A stretch of 64,000 nucleotides of DNA. Source: Trochalopteron elliotii (Eukaryota > Chordata > Aves > Passeriformes > Leiothrichidae). Every line of letters begins with the position of its first letter. Positions within the stretch are counted from its first letter, which is position 1. Both the position numbers and the translations under genes were made by a program. Shown here one piece after another: positions 14,501 to 28,637 of the stretch. The DNA lies in the NCBI GenBank assembly GCA_024734555.1, contig JANPWX010000205.1, positions 151,193-215,192 of the forward strand. The letters run 5' to 3'. Under the pieces are notes generated by a model. The model saw only the letters and a list, made by a program, of their open reading frames with translations, ran no database searches and had not been told where the DNA came from.

Positions 14501-15280
14501 CTGCTGCTTCAGTGAACTCTCCTCTCCTGCCTGGGACCTGCTCACAGATCAACATCCATTCTTGAACAGAAATCTAGAGGTTTTATGAAAAATTTTACTC
14601 AAGTCACATAAGGCAGAAAGATGCAAGCAAGAAATAAAATCTGGTGGTGGATAAAGACTTGCAGTGTTCTTGATTGGATAAATTGCTTGAACTACTCTGA
14701 TTACCAAAGAAATCCACACCCAAATCCAAGTTTACTTTAGACAAATAGCCAAGGGCTGACTGTAATCAACATCCTGAGTGATTCAGTGAGCTCCAGCCTG
14801 ATCTGTTCAGAGCTTTCTACAAAGAACATTGGCACACTATCTAAGCCACATTCTGTAGTTTTCAGTCCTAAAGCTATTTTTCCTCCAAATATAATTGTCT
14901 CTGTTATAAGGGTTCCCCTCTGTCTCTCCATCTGTAATTACAGTGCAATAAAATGTATTTTATGTGATCAATATCAAGAAACACACTTTACTGTGTACTT
15001 GTAAACAGGGAAGAATATATTCCCAGCTGTGTTACACCCAAATGCAAAGCATCAAACCCTTTCATTTGGTGCCTGACTTTTCAATAAGCTCAATCTATGC
15101 ATTTGTTAGTTAAAACACAACTATTGACATATAGTGGAGGTAGCTATGCAACCAAAGGCACATTTTAACCTAAATAATCAGGAAGTGATCACAAGTCAGC
15201 AAAGAGTTTTAAATAGAGAAGAAAAGGAGGGATCTGGGTCCATGCACAGGACAGAGAAGATGCAGAGCTGGATATGGGGT
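5557..15280. other. Unique non-coding DNA, no recognised gene
   Basis: Mostly AT-rich unique sequence with GC-richer pockets at about 7.02-7.25, 9.60-9.99, 11.25-11.56, 12.48-12.68 and 13.38-13.87 kb. These pockets yield overlapping open frames on both strands with no recognisable domain. The longest is a 152-codon ATG frame on the plus strand ending at 12694, noted as a finding. No CR1 fragment, RNA gene or tandem array was recognised in this stretch. Confidence 0.6.
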
Positions 15281-15301
15281 GAAGGAAGGAAGGAAGGAAG
15301 G
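15281..15301. repeat. Short (GAAG)n microsatellite
   Basis: About five tetranucleotide GAAG copies in a row, purine-only on the plus strand. Too short to mean much beyond being a potential length polymorphism. Confidence 0.9.
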
Positions 15302-18300
15302 GCCTCACCAAAATCTTGAATGTATATTTGTATATAACAAACCAAATACTCCACAAGCTAGTAGGGTGAGGAAAAGCATGATACTAAACACTCAGCATTG
15401 TATTGTGGTTAAAGAAGCCAAATCCTATTTCTACAAGCTGCTTGCCAAGGTAAAAAGAAGATTGTTATCTCAAAAATATGAACTTCCCCCAAGGCAAATC
15501 AGCTGAGGAAAAAGAGCAATGAAAATCGATTTTCTGATGGCCAGAGAGACAATGTGTTTATGCTTCAGATCTAGCAATTTTGTTCTCCCACCTTCAATTA
15601 TCAATAATCCTCCCCCCACCTTTCAAGACCAACAGAAGCTTCTTATTTTACAAGATTTGTTTTCATACTCAGCCAGGAAAGGCACCTGTAGCTCTGACAA
15701 ACATCTCCAGGCCTCACTAATCAGTGCTTTGGTTTTCTGTACAGCAGATTTAATGCAGAGGCTGGAGGGAGAGTCACGGAGGCTGATGACCCCATTTAAT
15801 GACAAACAGGAACAGCACTGGGATCTCAGCAGAGGCTGCTCCTGGCTGAGGGAACAACTGCTCCAGCCCAGCTGGGATGGCTCCTGTGTAAGGGCAGGGT
15901 GGGAATCTAGAGTTCATGTCCAGTCAGCCTTTGCTGTGCCTGCTCAGCCCCAAAGCACAGGCTGCAATTAGTGACATCAATCACCCACCCCAAAACCATC
16001 ATGCCACAATGACCCTTCATTTGATCAGCCATGGAGCAGTCCTGGCTGGGAGCAGATTGTTCTTCTCACATTTGGAGTAGGACTTCAAATAATATTTGCT
16101 GTAGGCAAGAAGTATTTTTGACAGATATATCTGATAAATGGTCTGAGGGAAAAAAGGTTGAAATGTCAAGAATGAAAGTGCTGGACATATTAATTAAAAT
16201 AGGCTTTGATGAATATAATCATTATCTATGAAACAAAGGTGTGTAACAAGGAAAGATAAATATATACTGAACACTACATGGTAAAGCTGAAAGTCTCTGG
16301 AATGATGGGCTAAAACACCTACAGGTAGCTGAGAACAAAGAACTGGATGTCTTCTGTATTATCAACATGCTTTTGAACAATTTTAGAGAGAACAGCACTG
16401 AAGAGTAAACAGAAAAAAATCATGCATATTCCTCAGATGTTTTTAAAAACCTCTCCTTCACCTTGGAACACAGGCATGGGTTTGTTACTGCAAATTCCTG
16501 CCATCATTTCTCTGTAGGCCAGTCAGGAGAAACTCCTCACATTATGGACTTACCCTGAGTGTGTGCTACTGAAAACCCAGAAACTGGAAACCACAACTGT
16601 TCAGGTTATCCAAAGAAACAAGATCAGAATGTTTCTGGAAACATTGGGTGTGTTATCTCCTGATTTTCTGGTGTATTACAGAATATTCCTCTGAGCTCTT
16701 TATTTCTGGGACGCCCCCTGCCCCCTTCACCTGCAGGGATGTGTCTGCCAGCATAATTGTCTCAGGGAGAAAGTTCCCTGCTCATGAAGGGTTTGGCATC
16801 TCTTCTTTCTATTTCTACTAAAACCAAAATGTCCCATCTCCTGGCTTCTTCGTTGATGTTGTTTTTGACATAATGCATCTACACATTAAATACTTAGAAA
16901 TAATCTAAATGCAGACCCCATTGGCTTTCTTGTTCTACTTTTTTAATAACTACAAATATTAATAAGAGGCACTTTAATCTTTCTCATGAGCTCCTAGAGT
17001 ATGAAAGAGAAGCCCACCAAAATTCCCTGAGCCAGCTGTTAGGGCTCAGAAATGGAAACCCTTGGCTGAGGGTCTGCCATTGTGTGCAGCACAGGGCTGT
17101 GGGGAATGGCAGAAGATGTTCCTGCTCCTGCTCACTCTGACCTTCAGGGCTCCTGCACAGCTCTCCCTGAGCAGCAGCAGAGCTCACAACTCTGTTAGAA
17201 AGGGAGGGCTGAGGAGGCCCATGATAAAGAACAAACCACCAGCCAGAGCTGCAAATCATCTCCTGGTAACCAATGCAAATGAGTCTCCCAAGATGTATTT
17301 ACTGCACCAGACAGCTGTACAGGAGAAGAAATGGCAGCTTGCAGCTTCTGCCCAGAGGTGGTGCTGAAAATGAGTTGCTTTTGATAATTACAGCAGTGTA
17401 GATTTAAAGGAGAGGAGAAGAAAAGTTTTCTGTGCTAAGGTTTAAAACCAGTGGCTGCCTTCCATCACTTGGCAACAGGCCAGACTAACCAGAGGTGGTC
17501 CCTAATCCATCTGTGATGCCATCCTGTACTGATGGTATTTCTTTAAAACAAAGAGAGTTATCACAATGTAGTTCTGCAAATCAGTGAATTCAAAAAATGG
17601 CAGAATTATGTCACTGGTTAAGCACAGAGTGATTGGAGCTGCACACAGCTCTCCTGCAGTGGGAATGGCTTACAGATATTGTGCAACCTCCTGCTCCAAG
17701 GCTGCAGCTCACAGCAAACTCTGCCTGAGCCCTTTCCCATCCCAAAACAGTGTCACAGGGACTCAGGGGACAAGCCTTTGCTCCTTGTGTGTCCATCTCT
17801 GCTGAACCCAGAAATGAATCTTCTGTGTGCCACCTGGGCTGCTGCAGCTCCAGGGCCTGGTGCTGAGATGAAGCTGTTCACCCTTTTACAGGGTTTCCAA
17901 AGGTGGAAAAGTCACGTTTTGCTGGAAGTTAACTTGACAGCATTAATCTCAGTAACGTGCAGAAGGACTGAATAGTAAAGAACTGCATGTGTCATTGTTT
18001 TATCTCCAATACAATGATCATAAATTATTTTCATTTCTCTTTTAAAAGTGCTTTTCAACTTCTTGGCCTCCGAAGTGTTCTAGAATCACTGATTGAGATT
18101 CTGAATTTATGAAGCATTAAAGTATTGCTCAGCTTTTGGCAGATTTCAGCTCAGTTGAGGTGGGCACAGTCATTTTGGACACTGAGGCTGAAGCCCTGCT
18201 GGACTAGACCAAAACCCTTCAGTGCCTGAGATCCTCTGGCTGCTACTGAGATGCTGAACAGGACAGAGAGGACGTGAGAGGAGGATGGGAACAGGGTGAT

Positions 18301-20817
18301 GCACAGAAGTGGCCAATGCTCTGTACTCCTGAATTATTCACTGGATTTCTCCTCATGAACTCTCCACACAAACTCCCATCCCTGAGCCCAGCCTTGGCAG
18401 AGCCCAGCAGGGTGAGCAGCCCTGAGAGGTCTGTGTCAAGCAGTGCAGGAAGCTTCTGGACCCACACAGGTCAGAGGAGCAAATAAAGCATGTCCCCAGT
18501 ACACAAGAGCTACACTAATTTGGAGACCAAAATGCAAAAACAATTATTTGCCATAAATATTTAATATCCTTAATGCCTCTAACACTTCCAACACATCCAA
18601 CATTTGCTTGCTCTTTTTTCCCCCTTCAACTCTTGGCTTCTGCAAATGCTAAAAACCAGCTGTGGATCATGATTACATCAAATTATTTTACTGAGTAAAC
18701 ACCGGGTCAATCCACTTTACAAACATGCCAACAGAAATTTTTCACATTTCTTTTATAGAGTATGAGGCTGATTCTAAAGCAATTACAGCCATGACAATGA
18801 TGGACCAAATGTATCTCATATTTTTCTTTACATTTTTAGCATTAGTTTGACTGAAAAAGTCTGAAAATCCCCAAGGCATCTTCAAATACTCCTCATCTGA
18901 CCTTATTTTGCCAAACTTAATTAAAACCAGAAAGCAACTGTTATTTGTTTCTCTACTGGTTCTTGTTCCTGTCATGTACTAACTGAAAGACAAAAGGAAG
19001 TTGATTCTTTAGGAGACACAAATCCCAATTCCCTCCATCAGTGAATGCTTCAAAGTCCAGCAGCTGTTTTGAGAGCAGATGTAGAAGGGGCCATAAAGGA
19101 TTTGTGTTATTTGCATTTTAACATCGGGTTTGTGTGCTGATTTTTGAGTTAAATTGTGGAGATCCATTCTCTGCACCATCTCTGTAACTGCCCTTCCTTT
19201 TCTTTTCCCCAGTTGTTTCCAATTCTCCTGACTTCACTCAAAAGAATGGGCTTTTAATCCATAGGATGGTGTGGGAGTCCCAGTCTAAACATAGCAGGTG
19301 AGAAATAATTTCTGAGCTCCTTGGTGAGAAATGTTGCTCATGAAAACCAAGGTAGAAATCCTGAGGAAAGCAGGAGATATTTTTGAACAGGAGATTTTCG
19401 CATCTCCAGCAGCAAAGTCCCAGTCTGGCACTCTGAGCCATGCAGGTGACAAAGCCAGTGCAGGGAATTGTTCCTTTGCTAATGCAGGTCCGGCCACAGA
19501 GCTGTGCCTTTATCTAGAATCTAAATAATCTGAAAATGGCTGAGGAAACCAGAGCTATTTACTGTGGGAGTAATGGGTATGCATTATAAAGGAAAAAAAA
19601 ACAAAACCCATTTCAAATACAATTTCAACTATCCTCTAGCTCTGGCCTTAGGGAAAGAAACTTCTAAGAGTTACTTGCAGTCTTACCTTATTTTGAAGAA
19701 CGTTTCATTTTGGTTTCAGAATTATTTGCAGCCCCCGTTAATCTGGTGGGCTCCCAGGTGTATTCCTAAAATGTACTTACATTAGAAACAGCCAGGAAAC
19801 TGCATTTTGTATCTTCCAGCAGAGAGAAATGGATGGAAAGTTTCCTCAGGCTTAATACCTCATATTTTCTCATATATTTGATTCAATTTTATAAGCATTT
19901 AATTTGGCTTTGATCATTGTTTAATCGGTTTAATTACTACCTTCTACTATTTTCAGCCTTTTTTCTATATCTTAAACCCCTGAAGTCCAGTTTAACTCAT
20001 TATAACCCTGGTTACTTTGGCATTTTGAGCTCTCTGATTTGTGTGACAAAAGCAGCAAAATGCTGGGATAAGGATCCCCTTTCTGAACTGGCCTCTCCTA
20101 CATTAATCTTGGGAGAATTGGACTCAAACAATTCCCTTCTAAATTGGTCTTCTAGCACACAAAACTTTATTTACAAATATACAGCCAAATTTCTCACCTT
20201 TATCCATTGGGGGCTGAACTATCTACTGCCTCTTTAGAGACTTCTAGAATAAAGCTGTCTTTTATACAAAATCCCTTTCTCACTATGTTGGCAGTTTAAG
20301 AGGATCAGGAAAAAGCAACAAATAATTTACTTCCACTTTAATGCTCCTTTAAATGGTCAGAAAAGAGTTTCAGTGCAAACTGCAGTCAGATCTATTGCTA
20401 GTACCCAGTAGCTTATCATGAAAAGAGACATTTCTAAGATTAAAAATAATAATCATAAAAATCATCCATGGAAAAGAATCCATCTAAAGCTGTTATTCAG
20501 TGGCTGGCACAGAAAATACATTCTCTACCTGAGACTAGTAATGAGTCATCCAAGCAACTTGAAATGAAAAACATATCGAAGGGATATTAAAAATAAAATA
20601 ATTTAGAATCCAAAAATAAATAAATATGGACACTCCAGGCAGGTAAATACTTCAGGAGATTGCTGAGAAAGATGGGATTAATATCCACTTTATCTCCAAA
20701 GCAGAGGAGTTAAAAGTACATCTGGCAATCTGTTGGTGTTATTGGTATAAAAATTCATGCCAGATATGGCAGACAGGGAATTTCAAACAGACCTCTTTAT
20801 TTTTTTTCCCTCCTCAG

Positions 20818-20880
20818 ATAAAGAAGGTCTGAAAATAAATAAGAATAACTCAGTGTGTGAAAACATGGACTGGCAGAAAG
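20818..20880 (+). other. Candidate 63-bp exon with acceptor and donor
   Basis: The segment follows a long pyrimidine run ending CCCTCCTCAG and is followed by CAGAAAG|GTAAAAA, a good donor. The 63 bp are symmetrical for splicing (phase 1 to phase 1) and stay open, coding for a hydrophilic Lys/Asn-rich 21-residue segment. I do not recognise the peptide, and no neighbouring exon in matching phase is convincing. It may be a pseudo-exon or part of a non-coding transcript. Confidence 0.15.
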
Positions 20881-23111
20881 GTAAAAACACAAAATGGAAT
20901 TCAGGTCTCCGTGACAAATCTATCTACATGCAGGCTTCATTTCACACACCTTCAGAAATTAAGGCACGGGATGCAGGGGCACAGCATTCTGGGTGCTTTG
21001 AAGCAATATATTGAATTACATTGTAGGTCAGATTCCTCCAGAGACAAGAGATAAAGTCATCTTCAAAAACTAGAAAGGACAGATGAGAAATGCAGGTTAA
21101 AGGAATCCTAAATTCACTAGGGAAAAAATGTGACAGTGAAAAGAAGAGGCTGTTGGAGAATATAAATGTGTTAATATGTAATATAAATAGAATATAAATA
21201 TCCATTCTGCTGTCCCAGGGCAGGGCCAGGGAGGCAAAGCAATGCCAGTGGCTGATGGCCAAGAGTGACACAAGTTCTGCACAGTGCTGGGTGAGCCACA
21301 AGACCCTGAATTATTCCTCAGGGATTGGGGCACATCAGTCAGGCCCAGAAACAAACCAGACCCAGGATCACATGGGGGGGATCCTTCCTATCCCATGGCT
21401 CCAGGTCCAGGACAATTCTCACATTGAACAAATTTAGATACCCAATTATAGGAAATTAACCAAGATAATGAGAGTGACTGATAACTGAGGGAACAGAGCT
21501 GCCCTTCTGAGGTTGCAGAGATCCAGAGAGGATTCCCAGAGTGGAATATCAGGGGACATTGCTCCTCCTGCAGAGAGGCTGAGGATGAAGAATGTATCAG
21601 ACAAGGCTTTCCTGGCACAGTTCAGCCCAAGTACAATTAATGAGATCAGAAATCAGTGTGGTCCCTGACATGAGAGATCTGCCAGCACCTCTCCCATGGA
21701 AATGCAGTGCTGGATGTGGAGCCAAACCCACAATGTCCCACAGCCTGACACTGGATTTGACCACAGAGCTGGATGCTGCAGGTTATTTTGATCTCTGCCA
21801 CATCTACAGCTGCTCTGTGTCACAGCAGCAGCCTGAAATAATCCCACACTGCAGCTCAGTCTGGGTCAGTTTATAACATGGCAGCAAATAAGCAGTTGAT
21901 GCCTCTGAAAGGTTTCCAGTTATAGACCAGTTCAACATCCAGAACGGCACAAAAGCTTCTGCAACAGGCAAAGTCTCAGTGGGAAAACAGACAACAGTGA
22001 CAGTGCAATAAAAAAAGCATCTGTCCATACACTGGTACTACTCCACATAAATCTGTTTAGACACAGGTATGTTATGTTAATTCCCCTCTAGATCTCCAGC
22101 CAAAATCATCAAAAACTGTGATTATTTGTATTTAACTAATTAGCTATAATCTTTGAGATGTTCTTGTATGCATTAAGATCCTATCTGTACACAACATATA
22201 TATCAATCTATGACAGGGAGTGGTAACTTATTGCAAATTGGGAAAAAAAGGGTTGCTAACATCCTAAAATAACAATTTCTGCAGAAGAGCTTCTAATCAA
22301 CATCAAAATCCATGCACTTGAGGTATCCTTGAGGAATTTAATGTGCTTCTTGTACTAATGGCATTTTTTTCTGTGAAGTTAAAGTAATAATTCTCACATC
22401 ATTTTAATGTGTTGGTACTGTTCATTAAAGCAAAGATTAGGTTGCCAGATGATAGCATGCTATTAAGTCTAAAAAGAAAAAAAGAAGAAAAGAAATTAAC
22501 TATTTTGACACTAACCAGGCATAATTAATGGCTATCTGAAGTGGATTTTCAAGTAATAGTATGCAGCTTGTTGACAGCAGGATAAGAAATTCCATAATCC
22601 CATGAGAGCAAATGTGCCAAATTGCATTTGAAGCTCTGTAGAGGTTTGTATGGCACGTGTGTAAAAATCACGTGATGGAAATCTGAACTTCCAAATCCTA
22701 TGGCTGCACCATGATCTATCTGTGCATATCCAATGATATGTTAAAGCTAAAGGCTGCTAAGCAACAGGGAGAAGAAATAAAAATTATAGATAATCCACAC
22801 TATCTGGAAAAAGAACAGGGTAAAACTTTTTAAAAATACTTTTGTGATGTACTTGTTACAAACCAATGCCACCTACAGCAATGCCCACCAGGTGTGTTCC
22901 TCAGCTCCATATTTAGAGAAGAAAACTGAGATCTGATTGTTCTGCAGCCAGAAGTAAATGTCAGAACTCCCTGGGTGGGGCAGGGGCAGCACTTACCTGA
23001 GGGAGGGAAAAAATGGGTTCTGGTTCTGCCTGAGCCCAAAGCCCCGTGAGCCCTAGGGCTTCTCTGGGAGTCAGTGCAGGTCACAGGTGAAGGGCAGGGA
23101 TCAGGCAAATT

Positions 23112-23137
23112 AAATCAAATAATCAAATCAAATCAAA
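23112..23137. repeat. Short (ATCAA)n tract
   Basis: Four to five imperfect copies of the pentamer AATCA in an otherwise unique AT-rich setting. Minor simple repeat. Confidence 0.75.
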
Positions 23138-26100
23138 CCTGCTGATTTACAGAGCAGTCAGGTGTCTGTCAGGCAACCAGTTCAGTTGCCACCAATTTCA
23201 CAGCCCTGTTTTCCTATTTAGACCATGAAATACAGGTAGAAATGACCCCAGTGCAGTTTCTGGGGGTAGGTCACTGCCAGGGGCTCACAAGGAGCAGCCA
23301 GGATTCCACCCCTGCTATCAAATGTACCAACAGAGAGGTTTTGTATCTGCCAGGTGACAGACAATTCATTAGAAATGCTGCTTTGCACACAATGATTTTC
23401 TGATAGAAATTCACTGAGCAGAGGACAGAAATTCACTGTACACAAGGACAGGAAGCAGGGACAGGACCCAGTTAATGAGCCTGGATCTCAGCAAGGGACA
23501 TTACCCGAGGGAATTGTGCAAAATCCCCAAAGCTGAGGGAGGGCCTTGTGCATCTGCATGAGAATTAATGTTTGGGCCTTGCCTCTGCATTTTGTACCAG
23601 CTACTCAGTTCCAGCAAAACCTTTTGCTCTTTGCAAAGCTCTGTGTGAGCCTGCATGCCTGGAGCAAAGAGCAGCTCAGAAATTGTTATCGTGTCCAGGC
23701 TTTTCAGCTCCACTTTCATGGCATACCATTTTAACATTTCTTTCTAAATTCCTCTCATACCTTTTTTCCTTTCTAACAGCACAATAATCCATCTCAGACC
23801 CATTCATCCTTCTGATTATTCTCCTTGTCAGCTATTTGTACATTTTTACCTTTTGTAGGAATGCCGCATGAAAGAATAAATTAATAATAGAGAACATTAA
23901 TAAACACCCTTGAGTGTGTGGTTCTTTCAACTTTTCTAATCCACACTTTGTTCTCTCTTTTAAGTGAGGTCCCACACAAGACTCACTCAGCTAATCAGAG
24001 GATAAACTTAAAAGGAAGAGATGAATAAATCACATTAAACTGTGAAGCAGCCAACATCTTTTCAAAAAACCAAAGGTGAAATCCCAGCCCCAGCTGAAGC
24101 TCCTAGCAGAACTCTCCTTGATTTCAGGAGGATTAAACTCATCATGAATGTAAGACCTTTGTGGCCTGTCACTTTCTGCCATATGGAATGAGACTTAGAG
24201 CTGTAGGAACAGAGAAGGCTCCAGCACATCCAGAGACCTGTTTTCCCAGCAAATGCAGAATTATGGCTGTTTCCCTAAGGATCCTTGCCTTTACTGGTGA
24301 TTAGCTCCAAAATGTGCTGACAGAATTTGAAAATAAGAGTTCCTGATCTCCACTTCTCATTGCACTTAGTTTCTCCACAAAGTATTTTTAACTGTTTGCA
24401 AAAATGTTCATTCCTAAAATGATACAGGAGAGGAAATAAAGGTATTGCCTCCTGGATAGGAAGGGATCTGGAGGGCAGAGAGGAAAAAACAACCCAGGGA
24501 AAAATCAACTACCTGCATTTAAAAAAAAGTCATCACTGGATGTTTTCATTCCTTCCAGTTACAAATTTGATTCAATGGGTCACTAAATTAAAGCAGTGAT
24601 AAGCAAAATCAACTTTTTGTGCAAAGAGATGAGAAAAGAAAGTACAAAGCTCTCTGAGACTTTGGGTTTGTTGATCATCTGGAGAAAACAGATGTCCAAA
24701 GTGCCACTGAACCTTCTGTGAGCAGCAGCTCCTCTGTAATTGAGACATGAATTCAGAGTTATAAACACTGTACACTGCTCACCAGAGGGACCTGGCTAAT
24801 TATCAGAAGTGTTCCAGCCAATAATACTAATGAATCCAAAGCTGCCACAACGGCCCCAGGCCATTTGACAACTTGGTACAGATGTTTTGTGGATTTCTGG
24901 AAGAATCCTTCACTTCACATGCTCAGTGTAAGGGATGACGCTTTTCTTACTGATCTTTGAAAAATGAATTTTTAATGAAAACAAAACTCTTTTTCTATCC
25001 CTTTACAGCCCGAAGATCCTTGCCGCTCAAGGAGAAAGAAAATGCTGAACTGATTCAGAAAGGGAGACATTTTTATAGATATTTATAAACATTTTGCCTA
25101 TCTTTTAGCACCAATTGTTCATATCCAGCTGATTGTTACAGCTTTGGTTCCAGGAGGATGGGTTATTACTGAATGATTTATGCTGAAGCAGTGTTAGAAA
25201 TGAATATTTATTATAAATTAAGCTGAACAAGAGGGGTAGGGCTGTACCTCAGCACCTTAGGGGGTCTGAGATCACTTCCCACGCTCCCATGGATTTATCT
25301 GTTAAACTCTGCTGTAGACCAATTCAGTTTGGCACAGTCAGGGTAACAAACCTTCTCTTCCCCACATCTTCTTTGCTTTTTACTGCCAGGATGGTGCCAG
25401 GCAGGCACAGTTCCCACAGAGTCTTTGGGAAATCTTTGCCATCCCAGTACAGTGACAACACCCGACAGAAAACCTCACTTGGAGAGACCAAGGACACCCA
25501 GCCAGAAGAAAGTTTTGATACAGGCTCTGCACAATGGAAAAAGCTTTAGAAGATCTTATAGAGGGCTCAAAGTAGGGCAAATTTAGGGGAAAAAAATCCA
25601 CTTTATGCCTGTAACACATTACACATATTGAAATTTGTATCTTTTCTCTTTAACCACTGTTGATTACTGTTAATTACTTTTCTTTACAATGAAAATTGGA
25701 AGTTCTAATCATATCAAACGTTTATTATCTGAAAGATCTTATCAGCTAATATGACAGTGATCTCTGGCTCTTCAGAGAAAGAGGGTCTCAGCAGGATCTT
25801 GAGACATCCTGTTGCAGTTCAGGGTAATTAATGTTTTCCTGTTACTGCTGTACTGTGGACCAGAACAGGCTTAATTACAACCTTCTGCTATGGACTGCAA
25901 AGATGGATTTTTATATCAGCACGTGGATGAACCACAAGGATTTTTTCATGTCAGTTTTCTTTGCTGATTTCTGGCATGTAAATTGGATAAAAGTCTACCT
26001 TCCTTTCAAGTAGAGTTTGAGATCTGTGGTTAAAATACCATTATGAGGTAAATGCAAAATTAGCCAGATTTACACAGCAGACCTTGAATCAGAGTTTACA

Positions 26101-28533
26101 GGAAATGTATGACTTGGAAATCATCCCTGTAAAACAAATACAAAACATTTTTAATATACAAATCCCTGTAATACAAATACAAAAGTCAGTTCAGAGAGTG
26201 ACATCTCAGGTAAACCACCAAAAACTTTAATCTTTTCATCTTCCCAAAATTCACCTTCTCAGCTCCTGAGTTCCCTTAGTGACTTGCTTAAAAACTTGAT
26301 TATTCAACCACTTTCTGGTCTTTGTGAGTGCAAAATTTGAATTGCTTTGATTTGAGGTTCAATCCTTCCTGGAGTGAAACCAAAAAGGCAGGATATCCAT
26401 AAATGTCATTATTATGTATAACACAAAAATAGAAAAGAGCCAAAATTGCCTTAGCCCTTCTCTGTAGCTTTCCATGCAGCTTTGTAGTTAATTGGGCCTA
26501 CAGTGGTTCTCTTCCATTTAGGAAACTTTCAGGTGTGGGCTGTGCCTTGTTTCTACCTCCACATAAATCTGTGGATAAATTCCAAGAGCTTTATGCCTCT
26601 AAAACGCATTTTTTTACGCAGTGTAAACTCAGAGCAAACAATGTTCTGCTGTTTCTGAGGGACCTGTGTCTCACAGAGGAGACAAGACCCTCCCAGGGGC
26701 TCAGCTGGGCCAGCTCTTGCTCTGCCCCTGCCACAGGTGCAGCTCCATGGCCAGGGACTCTGCAGGGAACAGTGCTGGGCACAGCTCAGGCCCAAAAACC
26801 TGGGACAGCCTTGTGGGAATGCAGCTGGAGAAAACCCAAAGCCCAGAATGGCAGGAGACAAATTACAGACACTGTGCAGCTGCCAGCCCCACACAAGCTG
26901 GACTCCAGACAAGCTGGAACTTGCCACTGAACAACTGGAAATAGAAAAACTGTATTTTTCTGATGAATCAGACAAGACAAGATTAATGTTTAGCTGAAAA
27001 TTGGGAAGGAAATAGCATTATTTGTTTTCTAGCTTAGTCTATCCCATTATAGTGTCTGCATTTTCTCAAGTTTTGATGCTCGTGGTTTTCTCCAAGAACA
27101 TAACATCTGCACCAGAAACTGGGGCAAGAGGCTGAGAAAAGATAATATTGGGAAGAAGAACATCTCACCATCTGTCCACTGTGGGTTTTTGCCTACGCAT
27201 CATGCAGAAGCAGAGGCCAGTTTTGGATGCTTTGATCCTGAAAGGTTCAGAGTTCTCATTCAAAGTTATCTTTGTCTGTGGAAAAAATAGCAGATGCTCT
27301 GGTAAGTGATTGCAGGATCCCAGAGACCATATTCAGAGCAGGGGCCACAGAGATAATTTAACCAGGATTAAATTTAAGCAGGATGTCTCTCCTATTGTGC
27401 AAAAGAGAGAATGGGAGCCAAACTAAACTGGTTCCCACAATCACAATTTAAATTGAGAGAAAAAACCAGAATCGATTCAGTTATCCAGGAGACACTGGGT
27501 TCCTTTTCTGCTTCATTTAGCAAATGCACCATTTTTATTTCTTTGGCACAAATGACACCCCCAGGTTACTCTCCTTATGCCACTGCATGGCATGTTATAG
27601 AGGAACCCATTCCAAGCAGGATTAATCTGAATAATCAGCTACAAACCGTTCTTGTAATAGAACTTCTCCACCTTGAAAGTTTGCACTACCTTATCCTTTT
27701 TCCCCCATAAAGTCAATAGTTCTGATTTTCTAAAAGATGAAAATGAAGTGTCCATTATGCCCAAGAAATGTCAATGCTCCTACTCTGTGCTGCTATTGCT
27801 GGAATTGTCTGCCTGCCCTCAGTGAACGGTGACATTTGTGAAACTCTGCAAACAGCCTCGGAAACAAAACCAAATTCCTGTGTCCCCATCACTCACTGCA
27901 TCCCAGGCAGCACCATCAGTGATGGACAGTGCTCAGCAGCCACTCCCAACCCTTCCCTTTCTGCCAAGTTCTAAATGTAACACCACACAGGATGAGGAGA
28001 GTTTAGAGTTGCTAAAATAGCACGGGCTGAATTTCAGTCCTTCTCACGCCAATTTGCCAAAGCAGCTCAAGAGACAACGTTTGCCTCAGTATAAGAGGTC
28101 CTTGAAATACTCTGTGGAGAGTCAGAGGGAGCTCCCCTCACTTCTGTAGTGGCTGATCCTGAGAGAAAAGCACGGGAACCAGCTCAGCAGAGCCTTTAAG
28201 CATATATCTATTTCTAAGCTCTGCGTAGACTTAAAATAAGTTTCTTGTATGAGGCTCTAAAGCAAGATGAAAAAAAGGATGATGTAGATGGGCAATTCAT
28301 CTGTTGAGCAGAAGTGAGCACATGTAAGAAGATGTAAGTGACAGAAAAGAGGACAGTATAGAGACAGGATTGCTGTCATTGCCATAGCAACAGCAGCACA
28401 ACAATTATGCGAAACACCACAGATATGAAAAAAGATTATTTCTTCTTACCTGGAATCTCATAGCTTACGGTGCATTTCCTTTAGCTCTAGGTATTACACA
28501 CAGTGTGTGGAATCTTTCCCTTTCCCAGACCAA

Positions 28534-28637
28534 TTCAATCACAGAAATGTTTGGGTTGGAAGGACCCCAGGGATCATCCACTGCCAACCCTATGCTGCAG
28601 CCAGGGACATCCTCCCAGCCATGAGCATCCCTCTGGG
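28534..28637 (-). mobile_element. CR1 LINE 3'-end fragment, degraded
   Basis: The plus strand carries the reverse complement of the avian CR1 3' region. The landmark is TTTGGGTTGGAAGGACC at about 28550, followed at the expected spacing by GATCATCCA, CCAACCC and CCAGGGACA. The element therefore lies on the minus strand. Only about 100 bp of the 3' untranslated end is recognisable. The usual terminal octamer repeats are not intact and no reverse transcriptase sequence is present, as in most 5'-truncated CR1 copies. Many substitutions from the consensus I know suggest an old insertion. The family match is from memory. Confidence 0.85.

Larger units (their letters stand above)
15302..28533. other. 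Unique non-coding DNA, no recognised gene
   Basis: The longest repeat-poor part of the window. It is AT-rich and unique, with small GC pockets (for example 17.05-17.25, 21.2-21.8 and 26.6-26.9 kb). Open frames reach about 150 codons (15519-15971 plus) without recognisable domains. The 22.05-22.80 kb segment is very AT-rich and looks compositionally quiet, as some conserved non-coding elements do. A small tandem duplication of about 37 bp, around a CCCTGTAA-ACAAATAC core, lies at 26124-26186. Possible splice signals at 20818-20880 and 25008 are listed separately. Confidence 0.55.

Noticed and set aside
19190..19212. Strong pyrimidine-rich acceptor ending TTTTCCCCAG
   Set aside because: No open frame or donor follows within a plausible exon length. 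Similar lone acceptors occur near 13830, 23779 and 58172, as expected in long non-coding DNA.
22830..23108. Minus-strand frame ending near a CTCAG|GTAAGT donor at about 22995
   Set aside because: The donor is good, but the upstream acceptor is weak and the peptide has no recognisable feature. Probably a chance site in a GC pocket.
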